Source: Erwinia endophytica (GTDB lineage: Bacteria; Pseudomonadota; Gammaproteobacteria; Enterobacterales; Enterobacteriaceae). From it: a stretch of 64,000 nt of DNA. The stretch spans positions 1 to 64,000 of the forward strand of contig NZ_RQVV01000026.1 in assembly GCF_009295515.1 (NCBI RefSeq). The letters are read 5' to 3'. A program made the translations under genes and the position numbers. Positions 11,208-19,187 of this stretch are shown here, one piece after another (the stretch's first letter is position 1; every line of letters begins with the position of its first letter). The notes under the pieces are model-generated. The model made no database searches. It saw only the letters and a program-made list of their open reading frames with translations, and was not told the origin of the DNA.

Positions 11208-11295
11208 AATGACAGAAACAGTGCAGCAAAATAAGGCAAACCTTGCACATTGATCGTGCACTTTGCATCAAAATGAGGCATTTTTTTGCCAGCAC

Positions 11296-11329
11296 GATTG
11301 TATTTTTTGATTCAAAAAAATCAATTGTA
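11296..11329 (+). promoter_or_regulatory. Candidate operator before the ABC-transporter operon
   Basis: GATTGTATTTTTTGATTCA (11296-11314) is nearly identical to the box at 19149. It overlaps the inverted repeat TTGATT-N6-AATCAA (11307-11324), and a second ATTGTA lies at 11324. The box ends about 20 bases before the start codon at 11350, placing it over or just after the promoter. Confidence 0.5.
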
Positions 11330-11349
11330 ACCTTAACCAGGAGACGAGT

Positions 11350-12162
11350 ATGTCCAGCACCTCTTTACTGTTACGCCGTCTGAGCGGATTGATGCTGACG
11401 CTGGCACTGCTGCCGGCAGTCAGTCAGGCAGCCACGGAAAGCGTCACGCCAGGTAAGCTGACCTATGGCACCGCCGCAACTTTTATGCCGTTTGAATTTA
11501 TGAAAGACGGCAAACTGACCGGTTTTGATATCGATTTAATCACCGCGCTGAGCAAAGAGATCAATCTGGCCCCCGCGCCGATGTCGATGGAGTTCAAGGG
11601 ACTTATCCCCGCATTACAGGGCAAACGCCTCGACATCATTAACTCGGCGATGTACGTGAACCCCACACGCGCGGCGCAGGTGGACTTTGTCCCTTACCTG
11701 AAAATCGGCAGCCGGGTGATTGTGGCTAAAGGTAATCCCAGCGGCATCACCGGACGTGACCTGTCGCTGTGCGGCAAGAATATCGCCGTTACGCTGGGCG
11801 GCATTGAAGAAAGCCAGGCGCGGGCTGACAACAAACATTGCGTGGACACCGGTAAAGCCACGATCAACGTGATGACCTTCCCGGCCGCGACCGATTCCGC
11901 GGTAGCCGTGGCTCAGGGACGTGCCGACGCTGAATACCTTTCCACCCCAGGAACCGTTGCGTTGTTTACAGAAAAACCCGGCCTGTTCGACGCGGTGGGA
12001 CCGGAGTTTGAGTCTGATACTCACATTGCTTTCGCCGTACGCAAAGGAGATACCGCCACCAAAGCGGAGTTAGAAAAAGGCCTGCAAGTCCTGGTGAAGA
12101 ATGGCACCTATAAGCAACTGATTGAAAAATGGAAATTCCCTGATTCCGTCGCCATTTTTTAA
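11350..12162 (+). CDS. ABC transporter substrate-binding protein, polar amino-acid type
   Basis: This 270-residue periplasmic protein has a signal peptide (hydrophobic residues 11-25, cleavage after SQA near residue 27). It has the SBP_bac_3 pattern of amino-acid binders: LTYGTAATFMPFEFMKDGKLTGFDIDLI, then MEFKGLIPALQGKRLDIINSAM. Two cysteines in LSLCGKN and NKHCVDT could form a disulfide. AGGAGACG precedes ATG 11350. It is the first gene of a seven-gene plus-strand operon (SBP, permease, ATPase, M20, enolase, M24, DHDPS). The fold indicates an amino-acid-like or opine-like ligand; the exact ligand cannot be read. Confidence 0.93.
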   Translation: MSSTSLLLRRLSGLMLTLALLPAVSQAATESVTPGKLTYGTAATFMPFEFMKDGKLTGFDIDLITALSKEINLAPAPMSMEFKGLIPALQGKRLDIINSAMYVNPTRAAQVDFVPYLKIGSRVIVAKGNPSGITGRDLSLCGKNIAVTLGGIEESQARADNKHCVDTGKATINVMTFPAATDSAVAVAQGRADAEYLSTPGTVALFTEKPGLFDAVGPEFESDTHIAFAVRKGDTATKAELEKGLQVLVKNGTYKQLIEKWKFPDSVAIF

Positions 12163-12191
12163 TCTGCCTCAGCCGTTAACCGGAGAATGCT

Positions 12192-12917
12192 ATGTCGATC
12201 GATTTAATGTGGCAGTACTTCCTTTCACCTGAGTTCTTCAAAGGTGCCGGGATGACGCTGTTAATCACCCTCTGCTCACTGTTGTGTGGCGTGGTGATGG
12301 GTCTGGTACTGGCCCTGCTGCAGGAAGCGCCGTTTCGCATTGGAAAAGGGCTGGCGTTTTTCTATCTGTGGCTGTTTCGCGGCACGCCAGTGCTGTTCCA
12401 AATCATCTTTGTCTACAACGTGCTGCCTGGCTTCGGCATACGCTTCTCTGCGTTTACCTGTGCAGTACTGGCGCTCTCACTCAATGAAGGCGCCTACATG
12501 GCAGAGATTTTACGTTCAGGTTTGCAGGCAGTGAAAAGCGGTCAGCGTACCGCGGGTATGGCGCTGGGCATGACCAGTGCACAAATCATGCGCAAAATCG
12601 TTCTGCCGCAAGCCGCCCGTATCGTGCTGCCGCCGATGGGCAACCAGATGATCAGCATGTTGAAATCCAGCGCGCTGGTCTCAGTGATTGCGGTACAGGA
12701 ATTGCTGCTGGTCGCCAATCAGACCGCCAGCGCCAGCTTCCGCTACTTTGAAGCCTTGTGCGCGGCAGGTATCTATTATCTGTTGCTGACCACCCTGTTC
12801 ATGATTTTCCAGTCGTGGCTGGAAAGCGTGCTGGATCCGAAACAACGTCGGCGAAAAAACCAGAAAAACCGCTCCCGTCAGATGAAATTACCCAACCCTG
12901 CGAGGGAGACGCCATGA
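12192..12917 (+). CDS. ABC transporter permease, HisM/GlnP family
   Basis: The 241-residue inner-membrane protein has about five hydrophobic spans (residues 20-45, 55-80, 88-108, 150-170, 190-215). The ATPase-docking EAA-like loop is GMALGMTSAQIMRKIVLPQA (residues 119-138). LFRGTPVLFQI is the signature of amino-acid permeases. As a single permease gene it probably works as a homodimer. CGGAG precedes ATG 12192. Its stop overlaps the ATPase start by 4 bases (ATGA), so the two are translationally coupled. The basic C-terminal tail (RRRKNQKNRSR) is cytoplasmic. Confidence 0.92.
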   Translation: MSIDLMWQYFLSPEFFKGAGMTLLITLCSLLCGVVMGLVLALLQEAPFRIGKGLAFFYLWLFRGTPVLFQIIFVYNVLPGFGIRFSAFTCAVLALSLNEGAYMAEILRSGLQAVKSGQRTAGMALGMTSAQIMRKIVLPQAARIVLPPMGNQMISMLKSSALVSVIAVQELLLVANQTASASFRYFEALCAAGIYYLLLTTLFMIFQSWLESVLDPKQRRRKNQKNRSRQMKLPNPARETP

Positions 12918-13660
12918 GTCAGGATCAAAAACCGTTACTGGAAATGATTGGTATCGATAAAGCGTTTGGTCGCCAGCCGGTACTGAAAAATTGTTCGCTC
13001 AGCGTCAGACGCGGCGAAACCATGGTGCTGATCGGGCCGTCGGGTTCAGGTAAATCCACCCTGCTGCGCTGCGTCAACATGCTGTCACCAGCCGATGGTG
13101 GCGATATCTTTTTTGCCAACCAAAACATCAGCCGGGGAGAAGTCCCCCCCCATAAGCTGCGCCAACGCATCGGCATGGTGTTTCAAAACTACGAGTTGTT
13201 TTCCCATCTCACCGCGGCGGAGAACATCATGCTGGCGCCGATGACCGTACTGGGCGTTAACCGCATTGAAGCACGTAAACAGGCTGAGGCGTTGCTGGCC
13301 AAAGTTCGCATTCATGAGCGGGCTGACCATTTCCCGGATGAGCTTTCCGGCGGTCAGCAACAACGGGTGGCGATTGCCCGCGCGCTGGCGATGAAGCCGG
13401 AATTGATGCTGTATGACGAACCCACTTCCGCCCTCGATCCCGAGATGATCCGTGAAGTGTTGGAAGTCATGGCCGAACTGAGCGCCGAAGGCATGACCAG
13501 CATGGTGGTCACCCATGAAATGGGCTTTGCCCGTCGCGCCGCCAATCACATCCTGTTCATGGAAAATGGCGAAATCCTTGAACAGGCCAACGCGCAGGAC
13601 TTTTTCACCGGTCAGGTCAGCGAGCGGGCGAAGCGCTTCCTCGACCAGATTTTACATTAA
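12914..13660 (+). CDS. ABC transporter ATP-binding protein, polar amino-acid type
   Basis: The 248-residue ATPase energises the importer. All motifs are intact: Walker A GPSGSGKST (about residue 41), Q-loop VFQNYELF, signature LSGGQQQR, Walker B LMLYDEPTSALD and H-loop VVTHEM. The frame runs open upstream, but the start is ATG 12914 with GAGGGAG before it and a 4-base overlap with the permease stop. It groups by motif spacing with GlnQ/HisP ATPases. Confidence 0.95.
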   Translation: MSQDQKPLLEMIGIDKAFGRQPVLKNCSLSVRRGETMVLIGPSGSGKSTLLRCVNMLSPADGGDIFFANQNISRGEVPPHKLRQRIGMVFQNYELFSHLTAAENIMLAPMTVLGVNRIEARKQAEALLAKVRIHERADHFPDELSGGQQQRVAIARALAMKPELMLYDEPTSALDPEMIREVLEVMAELSAEGMTSMVVTHEMGFARRAANHILFMENGEILEQANAQDFFTGQVSERAKRFLDQILH

Positions 13661-13673
13661 CAGCGGAGTTTGT

Positions 13674-14849
13674 ATGAGCACTTACCAGGTTAACAGCGTG
13701 CGCATGAAGCAGGATTTAGCCACGCTGGTTGCCATCAACACGGAAAACCCACCGGGCCAGGAACGTGAAGCCGCAGAATGCGTGGCGGGCTGGTTACAGG
13801 CTGCGGGTTATGACCTTTCCTTCAGCGAATACGCCCCTGGGCGCACCAACGTGATTGCCGTGCTGAAAAATGGTCCGGGGCCGTGCTTTGCCTTTAATAC
13901 CCACCTGGATACCGTGCCTGCGGGGACGGGGTGGTCCAGCGATCCCTTTACCCTGACCGAACGTGATGGTCGCCTGTATGGCCGTGGCTCCTGTGACGCC
14001 AAAGGTCCGCTGGTGGCGATGGTGGAAGCGTTGCGCTTGCTGGCAGCACATCGCGGCCACTGGTCCGGTACCTTAATGGGGGTGTTTACCGCGGATGAAG
14101 AGGTCGCCAGTGAAGGCGCCAAATTCTATGCCAGTGATGCGCCGCCGGTGATCGATTTTGCGGTAATCGGCGAACCGACCTCTAATGCAACGTTTTCGGC
14201 CCACAAAGGCAGTCTGCGCCCACGCGTACGGGTAAAAGGCGTCACCGCGCATTCCGGGACGCCGGAACTGGGTATTAATGCCATCTATCAATCAGCCCGG
14301 CTGCTGGGGCTGATTGAAGAAGCGCATCACCAACAGGTGCGCTGCCGCTGTCATGCGCTGGTGGGTAACGCCAGTTTGACCGTCACACGCATTCACGGTG
14401 GTCATGCTGATAACGTGGTGCCCGACAGCTGCGAACTGCTGCTGGATCGCCGGATGGTACCTGGCGAAGACGAGGCGGCAGTAAAAGCAGAACTGCAACA
14501 GTTGCTGGACCATGCCAGACAGGATACCGGGGTGGAGGCGGAAATTATCGCCTGGCAACCCACCACCGGCGGCGCCACTGAAACCGACGCGAACGAAGCG
14601 ATTGTCCAGCACAGCCTGACCGCCTGCCGTCGTCACGGCCAGTCAGAGCCCGGACCGTTTGGTTTTCAGGGAGGGTGCGATCTGGTGCATTTTCGCTCAC
14701 TGGGGGCCAAAGGCGTGGTGATTGGTCCGGGTACGCTGGCAGTGGCGCATAAACCGGATGAATTTGTGCCGGTGGAAGAGTTTATCGCGGCGGCGCATAT
14801 CTATCTGGATATTGCTCTGGCCTTACTGCCTGCGGAGCCGTCATCGTGA
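13674..14849 (+). CDS. M20-family deacylase/peptidase (ArgE/DapE type)
   Basis: This 391-residue cytoplasmic zinc hydrolase should cleave an N-acyl or amide bond. Visible ligands and catalytic residues are His in NTHLDT (about residue 77), bridging Asp in GRGSCDAKGP (about 107), Glu-Glu in ADEEVAS (about 141), Glu in IGEPTS (about 166) and the late His in AHKPDEF (about 358). The dimerisation insert has KGVTAHSGTPELG. The start is ATG 13674 after GCGGAG. It overlaps the enolase-superfamily start by 4 bases. Deacylation of an imported N-acyl amino acid or peptide is the likely role. Confidence 0.9.
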   Translation: MSTYQVNSVRMKQDLATLVAINTENPPGQEREAAECVAGWLQAAGYDLSFSEYAPGRTNVIAVLKNGPGPCFAFNTHLDTVPAGTGWSSDPFTLTERDGRLYGRGSCDAKGPLVAMVEALRLLAAHRGHWSGTLMGVFTADEEVASEGAKFYASDAPPVIDFAVIGEPTSNATFSAHKGSLRPRVRVKGVTAHSGTPELGINAIYQSARLLGLIEEAHHQQVRCRCHALVGNASLTVTRIHGGHADNVVPDSCELLLDRRMVPGEDEAAVKAELQQLLDHARQDTGVEAEIIAWQPTTGGATETDANEAIVQHSLTACRRHGQSEPGPFGFQGGCDLVHFRSLGAKGVVIGPGTLAVAHKPDEFVPVEEFIAAAHIYLDIALALLPAEPSS

Positions 14850-15949
14850 AAGCGCGACTCTGGCGGGGTGACCTGCACTATGCCGGTGTGACGCTGCATA
14901 CCGCGGCATCCGGCGCGGTTCATGCGCTGGATACACTGTGGCTGCGACTTGAAGAACAGGGTGAATGCGGCATTGGCGAGGTGCGGCTGAATATCCAGTA
15001 TCTGCACGGCTATAGCGCCGCACAGGTACTCAGCAATCTGCAACAAATGTTGACGCAGTGGGACTGGCGTGCTGACGCGCAGTCGTTGCTGGCAGCGGTA
15101 CATGCGCCGAAAAGCCCGTTACTGGCACCGTCACGCATGCTGCTGGATATGGCCCTGCATGACCTGCTGGCGCGTCAGGCGAACAAATCCCTGGCCACCT
15201 GGCTGGGAAGCGCGGACAGCACGCCGGGTTACCTGACCAATCAAACGCTGTTCTGGGGCAGCGAAAGCCAAATGCTGGCCCAGGCACGGCGTTATGTGGA
15301 ACGTGGCTTCACTCAGTTGAAACTGCGTACCGGCATCGCGGATTTCGCCACTGATCTCGCCCGTCTCAGGGCGCTGCGTGACGTGTTCGGCGATGCCATT
15401 TCACTGGCGATTGATGTCAACGGGCAGTGGTCGCTCGCCGACGCGCATCAGGCGTTTCCACAGCTTCGCAGTCTGGCGCTGAGCTATATCGAGCAACCGC
15501 TGGCGCCTGCTGAGGATGCCCATCTGGCGGAACTGACGGACTATGGCATTCCGGTGATGCTGGATGAAAGCCTCAACAACGCCGCCGCCATTGAACGACT
15601 GGCTACCGCCGGAGGCGCCTTATGGGGTCATCTTAAGCTGGTGAAAATGGGCGGTATTGCACCGACGCTGGCGGCAGCTCGCCGTCTGCAGGCTGCGGGC
15701 GTTCCCCTGATGATCGGCCAGATGAATGAAGGCCATGCGGCCACTGCGGCGGCACTGCAACTTTGTCGCGTGCTGCAACCCGCGTTTGCCGAGTTGTACG
15801 GTGCTGATGGCTTAATTGACGATCCGGTCAGTGGACTGACCTATCACCACGGCCGAATTAGCGTGATTGATTCCCCCGGCCTGGGCGTGCAGTTCGATGC
15901 CGCCCACGCCACTTTCCTTCAGGAGTTTAGTGATGCAAGAACTGAATAA
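14846..15949 (+). CDS. Enolase-superfamily enzyme (muconate-lactonizing/dipeptide-epimerase-like)
   Basis: The 367-residue TIM-barrel protein has the three metal ligands in order: Asp in IDVNGQW (about residue 189), Glu in IEQP (about 215) and Asp in MLDES (about 238). The opposite-face catalytic Lys is in LVKMGGI (about 266). On the first face the usual KxK reads K-L-R (LKLRTG, about 158). Such enzymes abstract an alpha proton to racemise, epimerise or eliminate; N-acylamino-acid racemases and dipeptide epimerases have this layout. The start is GTG 14846, overlapping the M20 stop (GTGA). Paired with an M20 deacylase, a racemase of an acyl or peptide amino acid is plausible. Confidence 0.87.
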   Translation: MKARLWRGDLHYAGVTLHTAASGAVHALDTLWLRLEEQGECGIGEVRLNIQYLHGYSAAQVLSNLQQMLTQWDWRADAQSLLAAVHAPKSPLLAPSRMLLDMALHDLLARQANKSLATWLGSADSTPGYLTNQTLFWGSESQMLAQARRYVERGFTQLKLRTGIADFATDLARLRALRDVFGDAISLAIDVNGQWSLADAHQAFPQLRSLALSYIEQPLAPAEDAHLAELTDYGIPVMLDESLNNAAAIERLATAGGALWGHLKLVKMGGIAPTLAAARRLQAAGVPLMIGQMNEGHAATAAALQLCRVLQPAFAELYGADGLIDDPVSGLTYHHGRISVIDSPGLGVQFDAAHATFLQEFSDARTE

Positions 15950-17102
15950 TGTCATTCAGGGCAGCGAATCCGCTTTTAGCGCGGAGGAGTATGCGCAACG
16001 TATCCAGCGTACCCGTGAGCGTTTAAGCGCGGCGGGAGTGGATGTCATGATTGTTACCGGGCCGGAAAACATCTTCTGGCTGACCGGCCAGCAGACGCCG
16101 GGCTATTACACCTTCCAGGCGCTGCTGCTACCGGTAGAAGGGGAGCCGGTGTTTGTTATCCGTCAACTGGAATACTTTAATTTTATCGCCAACACCTTTA
16201 TCTCCGACGCGGCCATCTATCAGGACGGCGACAATCCGGTGGACTTTCTGGTCGGCATGCTGCAACAGCGTCACTGGCTGAATAAACGTATCGGTCTGGA
16301 TAAGCGCGGCTGGTTCCTGCCCATCGCGGTCTATGAGGCCCTGCAAAGTAAACTGGGCAACATCGCCGATACCGCCGGGGTGATTGAGCCGCTGCGGGCG
16401 GTGAAGTCCGCGGCGGAAGTCGAAAAAATCGCCACAGCTGCCCGCTATGTCGATGCCGGAATGCGGGCGGGTATGGCCGCTATCCGCAGCGGAGCGGATG
16501 AAAACGCGCTGGTTTCCGCGATGATGGGAGCGGCCATTGCCGCCGGTTCAGAGTACGTGGGTATGGAACCTCTGGTCTCCAGCGGCCCACGCTGTGGCGT
16601 ACCACACGGCACCTGGCGTCGCCGGGTTATCAAAGATAACGACCCGGTGTTCCTGGAAATGGCCGCCGCTCATGATCGTTATCATGCGGCGTTAATGCGT
16701 TCCGCCTGGCTGGGGCGCCCCCCTGCCATCGCGCTGGAAATGGAAAAAGTGTGCCAGGAAGCCTTGCAGGCCGCCCTTGATGCCATCCGCCCCGGTGCCA
16801 CCTGTGAAGCGCCGCACCTGGCCTGTCAACAGGTGATCGACCGCGCCGGGTTCACCGACAACTTTAAAAAACGCACCGGTTACTCCATTGGGGTGTCATT
16901 TGCGCCGGACTGGGGCGAAGGCGGTATTCTCAGCCTGTACAGCGGCGTGACCACCGAACTGCAACCCGGTATGACCTTTCACATCCCACCCGCGCTGCGT
17001 ATTTACGGTGAATTCACCGTCGGCGTCAGTGAAACCATCGTGGTGACTGAAACCGGCTACCGCCAGCTCGGCAGCCTCGATCGCCCTTTAACTTTATTGT
17101 AA
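15933..17102 (+). CDS. M24-family hydrolase, creatinase/ectoine-hydrolase-like
   Basis: This 389-residue protein has a creatinase-type N-domain (residues 20-145, with VTGPENIFWLTG) and a pita-bread C-domain. The motif GYSIGVSFAPDWGE (about residue 316) resembles that of ectoine hydrolases and DddP-type enzymes. The Xaa-Pro-peptidase metal ligands are mostly not conserved: the Asp positions read FLEMAAAHDRYHAALMRS and the EPG site reads HIPPAL, while Glu of GVSETIVV remains. This favours a metal-independent or altered amidinohydrolase or amidase. AGGAG lies 7 bases before ATG 15933. The gene overlaps the enolase gene by 17 bases. Confidence 0.85.
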   Translation: MQELNNVIQGSESAFSAEEYAQRIQRTRERLSAAGVDVMIVTGPENIFWLTGQQTPGYYTFQALLLPVEGEPVFVIRQLEYFNFIANTFISDAAIYQDGDNPVDFLVGMLQQRHWLNKRIGLDKRGWFLPIAVYEALQSKLGNIADTAGVIEPLRAVKSAAEVEKIATAARYVDAGMRAGMAAIRSGADENALVSAMMGAAIAAGSEYVGMEPLVSSGPRCGVPHGTWRRRVIKDNDPVFLEMAAAHDRYHAALMRSAWLGRPPAIALEMEKVCQEALQAALDAIRPGATCEAPHLACQQVIDRAGFTDNFKKRTGYSIGVSFAPDWGEGGILSLYSGVTTELQPGMTFHIPPALRIYGEFTVGVSETIVVTETGYRQLGSLDRPLTLL

Positions 17103-17111
17103 GGAACCCTC

Positions 17112-18035
17112 ATGAAAGACATGAACGAATGCCGTGAGCGCCTGCGGGGCATTTTCAATATCACCGTAACGCCTTTTGATGCGCAGGGTGAGATCGACTT
17201 CACTGCGCTACGCGAAAACATTGAGCGCGTCATTGGTCTGGGCTATGACGGCATCCTGATTGGCGGCACATATGGTGAGTTCCCGGTGATGTCACTGGCC
17301 GAACGTCGTACGCTGTTCAATGAAGTGATGAATTGTGTGCAGGACCGGATCCCGGTGATGCTGTGCAGCGCCAGTTCCGATCCCCGTGATGCGCGCGAGC
17401 TAACGGCGCTGGCTGGCGACCTGGGCGCCGTACCGATGGTGACCGCGCCTTACGTCAGCGAAATCACTGAAGGGCAGATCCTGACGTATTTTGAAGCCAT
17501 AGCGCCGTTATCGAAAACCGGCATTCTGGTGTACAACGCACCGGGCATTGGCATCACGCTGTCGCCGTCGCTGCTGGAGAAACTGGCGGACATCCCCGGC
17601 GTGGTCGGTATCAAACAGGGTGATCTCAATCCAACGGCTATCGATCAGATTGCCAACCGCCTGCGGGGTAAGCTGCGTCTGTTCTGCGCCTCGGATCTGG
17701 CGTTTTTAGGCCCGATGATGGCTGGTTTCGATGGTATCAGCACCACCAACAGCGGCGCGCTGCCAGAGTTGGTCCTCGCCACGTACCGGGCGCTGGAGCA
17801 AGGCGATGCAGCTACTGCGCGCGATTTACACCAGTTGTGGTACGACTATCGCGTGCTGGCCCGTCAGCATGGCCAGCCCCAATTGGTAAAAGCGGCGATG
17901 GCCTTACGCGGTTTTAATGGCGGCACCGTGCGTGCGCCGTTGCAACCCATTTCCGCTGAGGCGCAGGACGCACTGACCCGCGTAATGAAACAGCTGGCCC
18001 GCCAGGCCAGCAGCGGCGTTACGCTGGTTGATTAA
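17112..18035 (+). CDS. Dihydrodipicolinate synthase/N-acetylneuraminate lyase family aldolase
   Basis: The 307-residue protein is a class-I TIM-barrel lyase. The Schiff-base Lys is in GVVGIKQGD (about residue 170), the catalytic Tyr in ILVYNAPG (about 140), and the phosphate or carboxylate loop is GGTYGEFPVMSLAERR (about 52-67). AAGGAA precedes ATG 17112. It is the last gene of the transporter operon. In catabolic clusters this family splits or dehydrates 2-oxo acids, which would suit a keto acid made by the nearby aminotransferase. Its 3' end overlaps the convergent amidotransferase gene by 17 bases. Confidence 0.88.
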   Translation: MKDMNECRERLRGIFNITVTPFDAQGEIDFTALRENIERVIGLGYDGILIGGTYGEFPVMSLAERRTLFNEVMNCVQDRIPVMLCSASSDPRDARELTALAGDLGAVPMVTAPYVSEITEGQILTYFEAIAPLSKTGILVYNAPGIGITLSPSLLEKLADIPGVVGIKQGDLNPTAIDQIANRLRGKLRLFCASDLAFLGPMMAGFDGISTTNSGALPELVLATYRALEQGDAATARDLHQLWYDYRVLARQHGQPQLVKAAMALRGFNGGTVRAPLQPISAEAQDALTRVMKQLARQASSGVTLVD

Positions 18036-19119
18036 CGGCTGCCGCCTGTAAAAAGGCGGTAAACAACGGATGCGGCGCCCCGGGACGAGACATCAACTCG
18101 GGGTGCCCCTGAACACCATGCCAGAACGGCGGCTCCGGCAGAAAAATGCCCTCGACAATATCGTCGGTTTGGGCGCTGATCTGCACGCCGCTGGCGGCGA
18201 GTTGCGGCAGCAGGCGCGGATTAAAACGGTAACGATGGTTGTAGTGCATCTCGTTGATACCGCCAGACAGCACGCGGGAGGTAAAAGGCAGGATGCCACA
18301 GCGATGACGGCCGTCCCCAAAGGCAATAAAGCTGTGTAACGCGGCATCAGGGGCAACCTCCGCCAGTATCGCCTGAGCAAAACCCGGGGTCTGACGCACC
18401 GCCGCCGTGGCCATGCTTTGCATCCCCAGGCATAACCCCAGCGTAGGGAGTGAGCTCAGGAGCGTCGCAGCAGCGACCCGGATCTGTGCGGCCACCGCCG
18501 CCATTGACGATCCGCCAGGCAGAACCACGCCATGCAGAGAGTTCAGTTCATGCAGGTCGGAAGACAGGCTGGCAGGGGGCAAAAAACGGATCTCAATTGC
18601 GAGGTTTAGCGCGGTGGCCGCGTCACCCATCGCCGCCAGCGTTGCGGGATAAACCTGACGGTGGTCGATTTCACGCCCTGTCAGACCAATGCGCAACGTG
18701 GCATCAGCGGGCGGTGGAGGGGACGTCGTCCAGCGGCCATAGCTGTCGGCATAAAGTTGCAGCAGTGGTCGCTCGCCGTCGCGTAGTTCCAGACAGTGTG
18801 AGTCAGTCCGGCTCTGTAACCGTTGCCCAGGCAGCCTGGCAATACGCTGTACCTGCGAGGCCGGCAGAACCACCACCGCATCACGGGTGGGAAGCTGCGC
18901 GGGATCGGTAACTTCCTCGCGCAACGTATCGCTGCGGTAAAGGCCACTGGTCACGCAGTACCCCGCTCGGATCACATGCTGGTGGCTGTCGTGGAAATTA
19001 CGGTCAAAATCGGGTCGCAGGCTCCAGAGCGGCAGACCGAGCTGACTGGCCCACAGACTGGCCGTGACGCCATAGCGGGCCGGAACGGGTGAATCATCAA
19101 CAATGAAGATCGGTAACAT
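18019..19119 (-). CDS. Stand-alone PyrG-like class-I glutamine amidotransferase protein
   Basis: The 366-residue protein has an unrecognised N-terminal part (residues 1-150) and a C-terminal class-I glutamine amidotransferase domain like that of CTP synthase. The nucleophile Cys is in GLCLGMQ (about residue 229), NEMHYNHRYRFNP follows, and the catalytic His/Glu is in GVQGHPEL (about 340). No ATP-dependent synthetase domain is present. It may hydrolyse a gamma-glutamyl amide or supply ammonia to a partner. It is divergent from the aminotransferase over a 68-bp region carrying a candidate operator, and convergent with the DHDPS-family gene. Confidence 0.85.
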   Translation of the reverse strand: MLPIFIVDDSPVPARYGVTASLWASQLGLPLWSLRPDFDRNFHDSHQHVIRAGYCVTSGLYRSDTLREEVTDPAQLPTRDAVVVLPASQVQRIARLPGQRLQSRTDSHCLELRDGERPLLQLYADSYGRWTTSPPPPADATLRIGLTGREIDHRQVYPATLAAMGDAATALNLAIEIRFLPPASLSSDLHELNSLHGVVLPGGSSMAAVAAQIRVAAATLLSSLPTLGLCLGMQSMATAAVRQTPGFAQAILAEVAPDAALHSFIAFGDGRHRCGILPFTSRVLSGGINEMHYNHRYRFNPRLLPQLAASGVQISAQTDDIVEGIFLPEPPFWHGVQGHPELMSRPGAPHPLFTAFLQAAAVNQPA

Positions 19120-19148
19120 GGCAAATTTCCAGCTAATTATGTGCCGAT

Positions 19149-19177
19149 GATTGTATTATTTGAATCATTAGATACAA
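19149..19177. promoter_or_regulatory. Candidate operator between the amidotransferase and aminotransferase genes
   Basis: GATTGTATTATTTGAATCA (19149-19167) matches the box at 11296 in 16 of 19 positions. It is also half of the inverted repeat TTGTAT-N15-ATACAA (19151-19177). It lies in the 68-bp divergent region, so one site could control both genes. Confidence 0.55.
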
Positions 19178-19187
19178 AAGAGGTTTT

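Noticed and set aside
11350-17102. Ectoine utilisation operon
   Set aside because: An amino-acid ABC importer, an M24 and an M20 protein recall it, but the EutB/EutC, DoeC and DoeD-type companions are missing, and an enolase, DHDPS and PyrG-like protein are present instead.
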